Positions 1 to 6,841 of a stretch of DNA of 7,508 nt are shown here, piece after piece. Within the stretch, counting starts at the first letter, position 1. Every line of letters begins with the position of its first letter. The translations under genes and the position numbers were made by a program. The DNA lies in the NCBI GenBank assembly GCA_041584015.1, contig JBFHES010000221.1, positions 1 through 7,508 on the forward strand, given 5' to 3'. This DNA is from JBFHES01 sp041584015 (GTDB lineage Bacteria > Bacteroidota > Bacteroidia > Bacteroidales > M50B96). The notes under the pieces were generated by a model. That model saw only the letters and a list, made by a program, of their open reading frames with translations. It was not told the origin of the DNA and made no database searches.

Positions 1-49
1 AATTAAATATAAATCTGTAATTTTACTTCGAATATTATTGTAATCTATT

Positions 50-2797
50 ATGAAGAAACTAAACCTACTTATTGTAAGTGTTCTTGCAATTGTAATGTCA
101 ATCACCGCTTACTTTGTGATTTTTTCCAACACAGATACCAGGCAGCCGCTTGGTACCATTAACGCTGGAGAAAACGGAGACAACCCTGAAGCAAGGAATC
201 AATGGCTGTTAGAGCGCTATCAAGATCCTGTAACAGGCGAAATTCCTGCAAACATTAAGCATGCTGAAATGCAGTTTGCCAAAACATTACCAACAGACAA
301 AGGTCAACGCAGCTTAGATTGGTTAGCACGCGGACCATATAATGTTGGTGGTCGTACCCGAGCACTTGCTATTGATGTAAATAACGAAGACCGCATGATT
401 GCCGGCGCAACTACCGGAGGTATCTGGTTAACTGAAGATGCCGGTGCCAGCTGGACACGCGTAACTTCTCCCATGCATTTCCCTCCGGTTTCATGTATTG
501 TACAGGACACACGTGTAGGAAAAACTAACATTTGGTATTACGGAACGGGCGAGATTCGTGGTGGATATATTAGCTCTCAGTTTTATCGTGGCGATGGAGT
601 ATATAAATCAATCGACAATGGTTTAACATGGGAGCCGGTTGCCTCAACGGTATTCAACAATCCTCAGAGCTTCGACTCCGACTGGAACTTTGTATCGCGT
701 TTAGCAATCGATATTACCAATGACACATTAGATATTGTGTATGCCTCAACTTATGGTGGTCTTTATCGCTCAGAAGATGGCGGCGACAGCTGGGTAAAAA
801 AATTAGGAACTGTTGGTAATACCATCTATTACTCCGACATGGCTATTACCACAAGCGGCGTAGTTTATGCCACTGCCGATTCTGATGGCGGACATGGTGG
901 TATTTGGCGTTCACCGGATGGAATTAGCTGGACAAAAATTATCCCATCAAATTTTCCAATCGTATACGACCGTATTGTAATTGGGATTAACCCAAGTAAT
1001 GAAAACGAAGTTTACTTTTTAGGAAGCACACCGGGGGCGGGTCAGCACACGCAAGCCTTCTTTGGTTATGAAGATTATAACAGTTTATGGAAATACACCT
1101 ATGTTAACGGTGATGGATCTGGAACCGACGGCATTTGGGAAAATAGATCATCAAGCATACCGAATGCAGGAACACCATTCGATAACTTCTACTCGCAGTC
1201 TAACTACAACATGATGATTGCTGTTTCGCCACACAATCCGAATGTTATTATCATTGGTGCTACAAACCTCTACCGTTCAACCGACGGATTTACAAGTATG
1301 AACAATACGACTCAAATTGGAGGCTATTGGGTCGGTTCAAGTCTGCCAAGCGGATCATGGGGATCGTATGAAAATCATCACCCCGATCAGCATGCCTTAT
1401 TATTTTCACCTTCCGATTCTAACGTAATTATCTCTGCTAATGATGGTGGATTATTCCGCTCAAATCATGCTAACGCACCAATTGTTGATTGGGAAAGCCT
1501 GAATAATGGTTACAACACAACTCAAGCTTATACCGTGGGATTTGATCGTACAGGAACAGATGATATGTTGATTGGCGGATTTCAAGACAACGCCAACTAC
1601 TTTGTAAAATCTGCTGATACAGCAGAATTATGGACCATGCCATTGAATGGTGACGGATCTTATATGGGAATTGCCCCAAACAAAGAACACTACTACCTAT
1701 CTATTAATCGTGGTAAGATTTACAAAATGGATTTGAACAACGATGGTGAGGTGCTTGATTTTGTTCGTATCGATCCGGGACAAGTAGATCCGGATGATTA
1801 TTTGTTTATCAATCCACTATTGTTGGATCATAATAACAGCGACATAATGTATGTTGGTGGTGGGCGCAAATTATGGCGACACACAGGCCTTTCATCAATT
1901 CCAATGACGGGAAGCCATGATACACTATTTACCGGCTGGGAAACATATACGGACTCAATAAATAGTGGAAGCACAAAAATTTCCTGTATTGCAGTTTCAG
2001 AAAATCCAGCCAACATTGTGTGGGTAGGAACATCGAACCGCAGATTGTATAAAATTGTTGATGCGCACACAGGTGACCCAAGCTGGGAGCAAATTTCATT
2101 AACCACTTTCCCTCCGGGATATATTAGTCGGGTTGCTGTTCATCCACAAAATGCCGATACAGTTGTGGTTACACTCTCGAACTACAACATGTACAGTTTA
2201 TACTACACGTTTGATGGTGGTGTAAACTGGGAGAAAGGTGCAGGTAATCTTGAAGAAAGCGGCAGTGGTGCCGGATCAGGACCAAGCTTTGGTTGTGTTG
2301 AAATTCTTTCTTTACACGACGGTACGCTCTACTTTGTTGGTACCAGTATAGGAGCATTTGTTACCTATCAACTAAATGGAACAGATACAGAATGGACACA
2401 AATGGGTACCGACGCTTTTGGAAATGTTATTGTGGAAGATATTAAAACGCGATCAACCGATGGCCTTGTTGCAGTTGGAACCTACGGTAAGGGTATTTAC
2501 ACCACGCATATTGAGAATGTAACAGATTTATTCCCATTAGCTGGTGTTGCTACGGAGAAAGCAAATAAGCTTGAATTAAGCCTCTACCCTAACCCGGCAG
2601 TGAACACGCTTAACATTAAGCTGGAAAATGAACAAATTCAGTTGATAGAGATTTATGATATAAATGGAAGATTAGTTCTTGAAGAAAGAAGTAACAACCA
2701 ACAGATTAATGTTGCAAGCTTAAGTAACGGAACTTATGTTTGTGCAGTACAAACATCAAATGGTACTGCAACAAAACGCTTTATCATTAGAAAGTAA
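50..2797 (+). CDS. Secreted sortilin/VPS10-type beta-propeller protein with T9SS type A sorting domain
   Basis: This is a 915-residue exported protein, probably a surface or extracellular binding protein; the ligand is unknown. Residues 4-24 form a hydrophobic segment after KK, so it enters the Sec pathway, though the cleavage site is unclear. A GP-x-N-V-G-G-R-T-R-A motif (95-105) opens the propeller. Asp-box (BNR) motifs of the form S/T-x-D-x-G-x-x-W are visible at about 128-135, 187-194, 241-248, 288-294 (shortened), 410-416 (degenerate) and 720-727, as in sortilin/VPS10 and glycosyl-hydrolase-like propellers. HHPDQHAL (443-450) and SANDGGLFRS (462-471) are also seen in bacterial members of this group. 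Residues 842-915 are a T9SS sorting domain: LSLYPNPAVNTL, IEIYDINGRLVLEE, LSNGTYVCAV and a basic end. I see no catalytic residues, so sialidase activity is not supported. The ATG at 50 is the first in frame and directly precedes the signal segment. A terminator follows within 70 bases, so it is probably monocistronic on this side. The family call is firm; the function is not. Confidence 0.9.
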   Translation: MKKLNLLIVSVLAIVMSITAYFVIFSNTDTRQPLGTINAGENGDNPEARNQWLLERYQDPVTGEIPANIKHAEMQFAKTLPTDKGQRSLDWLARGPYNVGGRTRALAIDVNNEDRMIAGATTGGIWLTEDAGASWTRVTSPMHFPPVSCIVQDTRVGKTNIWYYGTGEIRGGYISSQFYRGDGVYKSIDNGLTWEPVASTVFNNPQSFDSDWNFVSRLAIDITNDTLDIVYASTYGGLYRSEDGGDSWVKKLGTVGNTIYYSDMAITTSGVVYATADSDGGHGGIWRSPDGISWTKIIPSNFPIVYDRIVIGINPSNENEVYFLGSTPGAGQHTQAFFGYEDYNSLWKYTYVNGDGSGTDGIWENRSSSIPNAGTPFDNFYSQSNYNMMIAVSPHNPNVIIIGATNLYRSTDGFTSMNNTTQIGGYWVGSSLPSGSWGSYENHHPDQHALLFSPSDSNVIISANDGGLFRSNHANAPIVDWESLNNGYNTTQAYTVGFDRTGTDDMLIGGFQDNANYFVKSADTAELWTMPLNGDGSYMGIAPNKEHYYLSINRGKIYKMDLNNDGEVLDFVRIDPGQVDPDDYLFINPLLLDHNNSDIMYVGGGRKLWRHTGLSSIPMTGSHDTLFTGWETYTDSINSGSTKISCIAVSENPANIVWVGTSNRRLYKIVDAHTGDPSWEQISLTTFPPGYISRVAVHPQNADTVVVTLSNYNMYSLYYTFDGGVNWEKGAGNLEESGSGAGSGPSFGCVEILSLHDGTLYFVGTSIGAFVTYQLNGTDTEWTQMGTDAFGNVIVEDIKTRSTDGLVAVGTYGKGIYTTHIENVTDLFPLAGVATEKANKLELSLYPNPAVNTLNIKLENEQIQLIEIYDINGRLVLEERSNNQQINVASLSNGTYVCAVQTSNGTATKRFIIRK

Positions 2798-2835
2798 GTA
2801 GTCGAAAGATTTTTCCAAAATCAAACTATGATACT

Positions 2836-2867
2836 AAAGGGTTGAGATTTTCTCAGCCCTTTTTTTT
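2836..2867 (+). terminator. Rho-independent terminator of the propeller gene
   Basis: The left arm AAAGGGTTGAGA (2836-2847) pairs with TCTCAGCCCTTT (2851-2862) through one G-U pair, closing a 3-base TTT loop. A run of T extends to 2867. It lies 38 bases past the TAA stop of the upstream plus-strand gene and fits a canonical intrinsic terminator. Confidence 0.9.
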
Positions 2868-2888
2868 ATGCTCTTCTTAGAATAGAAA

Positions 2889-2910
2889 AAGCAGGCCATC
2901 ACGCCTGCTT
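2889..2910 (-). terminator. Probable intrinsic terminator for leftward transcripts
   Basis: AAGCAGGC (2889-2896) and GCCTGCTT (2903-2910) form a perfect 8-bp stem with a 6-base loop. Read on the minus strand the stem ends in a T run (GCTTTTTC); read on the plus strand it is followed by AAATCC. It therefore suits minus-strand transcripts arriving from the small membrane gene or beyond, and faces the plus-strand terminator 22 bases away. Confidence 0.7.
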
Positions 2911-2936
2911 AAATCCAAAATCAACTATAGTATGAG

Positions 2937-2966
2937 AAAAGCATTAAGTATGCGCTTAATACTTTT
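2937..2966. terminator. Possible bidirectional terminator hairpin
   Basis: AAAAG-C-ATTAAG (2937-2948) and CTTAAT-A-CTTTT (2955-2966) pair around a 6-base loop. The single C/A mismatch on the plus strand becomes a U-G wobble on the minus strand. A run of seven T (2963-2969) follows on the plus strand and TTTT follows on the minus strand. The stem is AT-rich and so weaker than its two neighbours, but the geometry suits termination in both directions. Confidence 0.5.
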
Positions 2967-2974
2967 TTTACTGC

Positions 2975-3035
2975 CCGACACTTTGCACATACAATGCCAT
3001 CAACCATACACCGCTACCTTTCAAGCACTTAATTT
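2975..3035. repeat. Imperfect 61-base direct repeat, copy A
   Basis: This copy resembles 3801-3861 in the same orientation. The last 21 bases (3015-3035, beginning TACCTTTCAA) match 18 of 21 bases of 3841-3861. The beginning (CCGA..TTTGCA) and an internal ATA-x-AATG block also match, and the middle is diverged. The two copies bracket the small membrane gene. The nature of the repeat is unknown. Confidence 0.45.
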
Positions 3036-3211
3036 AAATACACACTAATACCAACTGCACCAAACTGCCCCCATCTGTACAAGAACTGTTCGTTATAGTA
3101 CAGCATTTAGAGAGCTAAGAATTTAAGTTCACGTTAAAAAATCACGAGACGTTCAGTCTTTTGTCTTTCCCAACAAATTGCTTAATAGATAATAAAGCAC
3201 AACTGAATAAT

Positions 3212-3517
3212 TTATTGAATCTTATAAAATTGCTCAAGTCTTTTCACATAGAAATAATTAATCATTCTATAACTTAAATAGATCAAAATAGTGGATACAA
3301 TTTGATTGAAATCAAACTCTGAACTAGCAAAAGTCCCTAAGCTAGTAGAGGCTAGAATACCAGGAGTCAATCTGAAAAACTGAGCCCATCGTTTTCTATT
3401 ATTGGTTTTAAGGTAATACCATTCAAGTATAAATGCAATTGCAAAAAATAGTAGAGAAATAATAAGATTAGTCATATTCAATTTATTTAACAAAGCCGGG
3501 TCAGGTATTACTGACAT
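3212..3517 (-). CDS. Small hypothetical membrane protein, two predicted helices
   Basis: I do not recognise this protein. From the ATG at 3517 it has 101 residues. A strongly hydrophobic segment (about 17-36, LIISLLFFAIAFILEWYYL) is followed by a basic stretch (KTNNRKRW, 37-44), a mixed region with F-R-L-T-P-G (48-53), a second hydrophobic segment (about 72-91) and a short basic tail, giving a likely two-helix inner-membrane protein. The start is uncertain: an in-frame ATG at 3475 gives 87 residues beginning MTNLIISLLFF, just before the first helix. It also avoids placing codons 2-9 inside the inverted repeat at 3493-3564, so I think it at least as likely; 3517 is the outer limit. The gene stands alone between two non-coding stretches, lacks a T9SS signal unlike its neighbours, and is flanked by the imperfect 61-base repeat. 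It could be an orphan or cassette-type gene. The composition and two clean helices argue that it is coding, but not strongly. Confidence 0.6.
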   Translation of the reverse strand: MSVIPDPALLNKLNMTNLIISLLFFAIAFILEWYYLKTNNRKRWAQFFRLTPGILASTSLGTFASSEFDFNQIVSTILIYLSYRMINYFYVKRLEQFYKIQ

Positions 3518-3564
3518 GTTTAATCGGCCAAGATTTGGGCAGGTAGGTTGTAACTGCCCGGCTT
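3493..3564. repeat. Nested inverted repeats at the 5' end of the small membrane gene
   Basis: An outer perfect 8-bp pair, AAGCCGGG (3493-3500) and CCCGGCTT (3557-3564), encloses two inner hairpins. GTCAG (3500-3504) pairs with CTGAC (3511-3515), and GGGCAG (3537-3542) pairs with CTGCCC (3554-3559). The outer and inner stems share the bases at 3500 and 3557-3559, so they cannot form completely at the same time. A 12-base palindrome, CTATTTAAATAG (3567-3578), adjoins the outer arm. No tRNA T-loop or anticodon arrangement fits. It may be a leader structure of the minus-strand gene or a recombination site; the sequence does not decide. Confidence 0.5.
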
Positions 3565-3676
3565 ATCTATTTAAATAGTACAAACGGTATCATATAAAAA
3601 TACCTACTGATATTTATTTTAATTTGAATTTGGTTTGTTTCAGAAATCCCGTATTCACGAAACAGTAGTTACCTAG

Positions 3677-3722
3677 AATTGAGTCTGGTCAGTTTTTAGT
3701 GACTCCCACATCCGACTCAATT
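3677..3722. repeat. Separated inverted repeat AATTGAGTC / GACTCAATT
   Basis: AATTGAGTC (3677-3685) is the exact reverse complement of GACTCAATT (3714-3722). After a one-base bulge, GG (3687-3688) pairs with CC (3712-3713). A further GACTC at 3701-3705 could pair alternatively with GAGTC of the left arm. No T run follows on either strand. It could be a weak or factor-dependent terminator for the minus-strand operon, or the remnant ends of a small element. Confidence 0.45.
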
Positions 3723-3800
3723 TCAAGTAAAGCTACAAAAAAAAAAAAAGAAACGTAACTCCAAATCTATTTAGTTATTTTTTTGTTTCAGTTTGCTTTT

Positions 3801-3861
3801 CCGATGTTTGCAGAATAAAATGAGCAAGCACATTCCACATTACCTTTCAAACGCTTAATCT
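3801..3861. repeat. Imperfect 61-base direct repeat, copy B
   Basis: This is the second copy of the element at 2975-3035, same orientation and same length when measured from CCGA to the end of the TACCTTTCAA block. It lies 40 bases past the stop codon of the minus-strand delta-60 gene. Divergence in the middle suggests an old duplication or two members of a dispersed repeat family. Confidence 0.45.
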
Positions 3862-3901
3862 GCTTCCATTCTTATTAATCTATGGAAAGCTAATATTAAG
3901 A

Positions 3902-5302
3902 TTAGTGAACCACTGTTATTCTTTTTGTTTCCATTGACTGATTCTTATGTATAATCCGAATACAGTAAATACCCGCTGGCCAATCGGAACAACTGATTGT
4001 GACATCCTCCGTACCAGATCCAAAACTTTTAGATTCAATTATTTTTCCATGAATTGAAAACACATCAAACATAACTGAACGCTTTAGCCCGCTTACGGTG
4101 ATTTGATTGCTTGAAGGAACTGGAAATACCTTTATACGATCAGCAACTTTCACTTCTTCGGCTCCAATTGATTGCAGCTTAATTTTAATCAAACCGTTTA
4201 CCGGAGTACCATCTAAACTTGTAAGATCACTTCCAAACCAAAGATAATCACCTCTGCCTTTAATTATGGTCCAACTATGCTGGGGGAATCCGTTTGCATG
4301 AGTATCGTTACAAGTGTTTGAAAAGAAATACGGCTCTATGAAACCATCAGCATCTAGCTTAACAATATTTCGTCTGCAGTATCCTTCAACATCGTTTGTA
4401 ATACCTCCAACCAGACAACCATCATCTGGTGTCACATATATTGCACGTAGATATTCTGGATTCGTCTTAGTAAGTTGCCTAAACATAAACGTATTATCTA
4501 AGCTACCATCAGTATTCAGGCGAAAAAGAGAGTATTTCGTTTCATTTAAATTCAGAACTCCTCCACAGATTATTTTCCCATCGCTCTGCACTCCAACCCC
4601 ATACATCTTATGGATGTCGGAACTAGCCTGAAACGTAGTGTCAAGATTTCCATTCTTATCTACAAGCGCCAAACGCCTAGAGGTAGAATCTTCGGATGTA
4701 AAAAACCTGCCAAACAAGATAAGCTTATCATCTAAGTATTCTTTAATATCATCTACATCACCAATAAGCCCTGTTATAAAGGTAGTATCAACCACACCAC
4801 CTGAGGAAACTTTAACCAAAGGCTCCGATAATTGCGTGGTAACATCACCAAGTCCAACAAGGAGTGTATCTGCGACTATGGTATGCATGCATCGAAAGTC
4901 CGAATTAGAATGACCAGGTATCATTTCAAGTTGATCAGACCAAGCGCTATCCACAACTTCACCTTTAAAATTAAACCTCTGTAGCTCGTACCTACCGTAA
5001 AAGATTGATGTATCGTAAACATGAGCCAATGTTCCGTACACATCAAAGGTTCCACTAAAGGAGGTATCTACAGATCCATCAGCATATAGCATGGCCATAC
5101 TACTGTTTGAGTAAAGGCTATCATAAAGATCGCCATAGATAAAAATTCTGTTATCCTCTAGTTCAAAACATTCCTTGACCTCAATAATTTCGGATGAAAT
5201 ACCAAAATCATTGAAAAAAGTTTGATCGATAAAAGGGGATTGAGATCTTACGCCAATAGCGAGTATGAAAATTGAAAATGTTGTAATTATTATTTTTTTC
5301 AT
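3902..5302 (-). CDS. Secreted delta-60-repeat protein with T9SS sorting domain (466 aa)
   Basis: This is an exported repeat protein, probably folded as a beta-propeller-like solenoid; no enzymatic function is visible. MKK plus a hydrophobic core to residue 20 is a signal peptide, with likely cleavage at VRS|QS. Delta-60-type motifs, pattern L-x-x-D/N-G-x-h-D-x-x-F, occur at about 72-82 (LYADGSVDTSF), 163-175, 211-224 (NGNLDTTF), 260-272 (LNTDGSLDNTF) and, degenerate, 314-326. DGK-h-h-h-x-GG-type strands (240-248, 293-300) sit between them. Residues 390-466 form a T9SS sorting domain: IKVFPVPSSNQITVSG, FDVFSIHGKIIES and WPAGIYCIRI, ending KRITVVH. The usual YPNP is FPVP here. The ATG at 5302 directly precedes the signal peptide. 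It lies 23 bases after the stop of the 500-residue paralogue, so the two are probably co-transcribed and arose by duplication. The family call is confident; the biological role is unknown. Confidence 0.88.
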   Translation of the reverse strand: MKKIIITTFSIFILAIGVRSQSPFIDQTFFNDFGISSEIIEVKECFELEDNRIFIYGDLYDSLYSNSSMAMLYADGSVDTSFSGTFDVYGTLAHVYDTSIFYGRYELQRFNFKGEVVDSAWSDQLEMIPGHSNSDFRCMHTIVADTLLVGLGDVTTQLSEPLVKVSSGGVVDTTFITGLIGDVDDIKEYLDDKLILFGRFFTSEDSTSRRLALVDKNGNLDTTFQASSDIHKMYGVGVQSDGKIICGGVLNLNETKYSLFRLNTDGSLDNTFMFRQLTKTNPEYLRAIYVTPDDGCLVGGITNDVEGYCRRNIVKLDADGFIEPYFFSNTCNDTHANGFPQHSWTIIKGRGDYLWFGSDLTSLDGTPVNGLIKIKLQSIGAEEVKVADRIKVFPVPSSNQITVSGLKRSVMFDVFSIHGKIIESKSFGSGTEDVTISCSDWPAGIYCIRIIHKNQSMETKRITVVH

Positions 5303-5325
5303 AATAAGAGAGCTTTAAATTATAT

Positions 5326-6828
5326 TTAGTTGTTCATAACAAGCATTCTCGAAAACAGCCGCTTTCCACTGGCGTTTATTTTAACAATATAGGTTCCCGT
5401 GCAAAGTACACCACAGTCTATTTTTATATTCTTATAATAAGTTGTTTGTGTGTTTTGTACGATTGCACCTGTTGCATTGAAAATAGAGATGTCGATTTTG
5501 GTAGCCGCTGCTAAGCCCGGAACAACTAGGCTAAATTGATTATCTATTATCGGATTAGGAAAGATTGTAAAATCGGCAGGATCATCCTGCTCAATATCCT
5601 CTACCTGCAAGTGCGATGGCCCTAAAAGCCGAACAATAGGTGCTCCATCAACTCCATCGTAGCGACTAAACCTTCCGACAGCATAGAACTTGTCATCTTT
5701 CGCAGGAATAATTTTAATAATATCAACAAAGTCGGTGTTATGTGCATGGATTATTGTATCGGCGCCTCCTCCGGTAAACGCAGTTGTATCAACATTACCA
5801 TAATAATCGAGCAATACGATACTGCCTCTATCGTATCCCTCATATTTTTGAAAAAAGCCGCCAACCACATACCTATTATCACTGGTTGGACAGATAGTGT
5901 AGACAGCTCCAATCAAGTATGAACTATCATTGGTTTCAATAACTGCTTTATAATTAAATGTGGAATCCAAATCACCATTGGGCATAAGCCTTGCAATGTG
6001 GTATATACTTGGATCTCCCTGTACAAAAAAGAAACCACCAACAAGAATTTTTCCATCGGGATCGATATGTAATGGACGCTTATACCCGTAATACCCAGGT
6101 GGAAACCAGAATGGACTATGAAAGGAGGTATCAAGTGTACCATCATTAAAAATCCTGCACATTCCGTCTCCAATAGTAGTAATAGAATCGTACTGATTAA
6201 ATACACCTTCTAATAATATTCGGTTGTCGTCATATTTCAATAATTTCCTTATCGACCTATTGGTTTTGTGCTTACAAGTAGTATCCACTACACCATTGCG
6301 ATACCTCTTACCAACATCAAAATATTCATTTGGTGGTTGGTGTTTTTTAACCATATGGTCTCCAACCACAAGAATCGATTTGTCATTGAAAATATGGAAA
6401 TCGTGAGACTCATATCGGTTAATAGTATCCTGATTGGCGTTCTCCCAAAATTCCCAATCAAGCCCACCTTCACTTGTATTGCGAATCAGCGCCAAAGGGG
6501 TATTAAAAAAAATTGTGTCATCAAGATAAACCAGCTTTTGAATCCCATCAATATTGTATATGTAATATGGGAAACTGTTATCTATTGCTCCATTGGGTAA
6601 AAGACGGTTAATACAATATGGAGGATCAAACGGCACCTGGCTATCCCAGTTGCCGGCAATGTAAACTCCTTTTCCTTCTACCTCAACAACCTGGGTTAAG
6701 GTGCCTGCCCATGAACTGTGAAAATTATAAGTTACGTTAAATGAAGAATCAGCTGTGAAGGGCTGAGCGTAACTATTGCTTCCGAAAATGCAGAGCAAAA
6801 GTAAGAATGATAGTTGTAAATGTTTCAT
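5326..6828 (-). CDS. Secreted delta-60-repeat protein with T9SS sorting domain (500 aa)
   Basis: This is a paralogue of the downstream 466-residue gene and likewise a predicted extracellular propeller-like protein. Residues 1-21 are a signal peptide with likely cleavage at SYA|QPF. The mature N-terminus (QPF...DSSF) resembles the first delta-60 motif and the QSPF...QTFF start of its neighbour. Further motifs lie at about 76-86 (LLPNGAIDNSF), 176-184 (RNGVVDTT), 226-236 (IFNDGTLDTSF), 281-291 (LMPNGDLDSTF) and 340-351 (YYGNVDTTAF). Paired strands such as DGKILVGGFF (258-267) and NRYVVGGFF (318-326) are typical of the family. The T9SS domain (about 419-500) shows FTIFPNPIIDNQFSL, ISIFNATGAIVQN and CTGTYIVKI, ending with a hydrophobic LVMNN. 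Cys472 and Cys476 fall in that domain. The ATG at 6828 is 13 bases from a strong hairpin (6842-6869). No catalytic residues were noticed. Confidence 0.88.
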   Translation of the reverse strand: MKHLQLSFLLLLCIFGSNSYAQPFTADSSFNVTYNFHSSWAGTLTQVVEVEGKGVYIAGNWDSQVPFDPPYCINRLLPNGAIDNSFPYYIYNIDGIQKLVYLDDTIFFNTPLALIRNTSEGGLDWEFWENANQDTINRYESHDFHIFNDKSILVVGDHMVKKHQPPNEYFDVGKRYRNGVVDTTCKHKTNRSIRKLLKYDDNRILLEGVFNQYDSITTIGDGMCRIFNDGTLDTSFHSPFWFPPGYYGYKRPLHIDPDGKILVGGFFFVQGDPSIYHIARLMPNGDLDSTFNYKAVIETNDSSYLIGAVYTICPTSDNRYVVGGFFQKYEGYDRGSIVLLDYYGNVDTTAFTGGGADTIIHAHNTDFVDIIKIIPAKDDKFYAVGRFSRYDGVDGAPIVRLLGPSHLQVEDIEQDDPADFTIFPNPIIDNQFSLVVPGLAAATKIDISIFNATGAIVQNTQTTYYKNIKIDCGVLCTGTYIVKINASGKRLFSRMLVMNN

Positions 6829-6841
6829 AACTGTTAGATTG

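Larger units (their letters stand above)
2798..3211. other. Non-coding convergent intergenic region
   Basis: These 414 bases separate the plus-strand propeller gene from the minus-strand small membrane gene, which point at each other. The left half holds three terminator-like hairpins (2836-2867, 2889-2910, 2937-2966). The middle holds one copy of an imperfect repeat (2975-3035). In the right part (3036-3211) I see only AT-rich sequence and short imperfect palindromes, for example GAAC-T-GTTC near 3083, and no credible reading frame. Confidence 0.7.
3518..3901. other. Non-coding region with inverted repeats and low-complexity tracts
   Basis: These 384 bases lie between the stop of the delta-60 gene (3902) and the small membrane gene. 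They contain part of the nested inverted repeat, a palindrome (3567-3578), a separated inverted repeat (3677-3722), a run of 13 A (3737-3749) and repeat copy B (3801-3861). No reading frame above about 25 codons looks real. No canonical terminator with a T run follows the delta-60 gene. The best candidate is a bulged 8-bp pairing of ATGG-rich arms near 3865-3895. Confidence 0.6.

Noticed and set aside
18..25. TAATTTTA as a Bacteroidota -7 element (TAnnTTTG) for the propeller gene
   Set aside because: The final G is missing and the -33 region would fall outside or at the very edge of the window, so it cannot be supported.
50..2797. Sialidase/neuraminidase, suggested by the Asp boxes
   Set aside because: Asp boxes mark the propeller fold, not activity. 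I saw no arginine triad or Tyr/Glu catalytic arrangement, and the sortilin-type motifs fit better.
2932..3048. A 38-codon plus-strand frame starting MRKALSMRLILFLLP, like the start of a signal peptide
   Set aside because: Its first codons coincide with the hairpin and T run at 2937-2969 and the rest lies in the repeat copy. The hydrophobic look comes from the T run, and the frame then stops without a protein body.
3117..3175. AGAC...GTCT hairpin near a T run as a terminator for the small membrane gene
   Set aside because: Only a 4-bp stem, separated from the T run by several bases. The hairpin at 2889-2910 is a much better leftward terminator.
3493..3564. tRNA or tRNA-like gene, because 72 bases are closed by an 8-bp stem with inner arms
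   Set aside because: No GTTCRAnYC T-loop, no placeable anticodon arm, and the inner stem shares bases with the outer stem on both strands.
3775..3840. A 21-codon minus-strand frame (MWNVLAHFILQT...) between the delta-60 gene and the small membrane gene
   Set aside because: Too short, ends in an A-rich low-complexity stretch, overlaps repeat copy B, and copy A does not encode the same peptide.
2975..3861. Integron gene cassette with attC sites
   Set aside because: I could not find paired RYYYAAC and GTTRRRY core sites with the expected internal symmetry at either repeat, and no integrase is present. Kept only as a general cassette-like arrangement.
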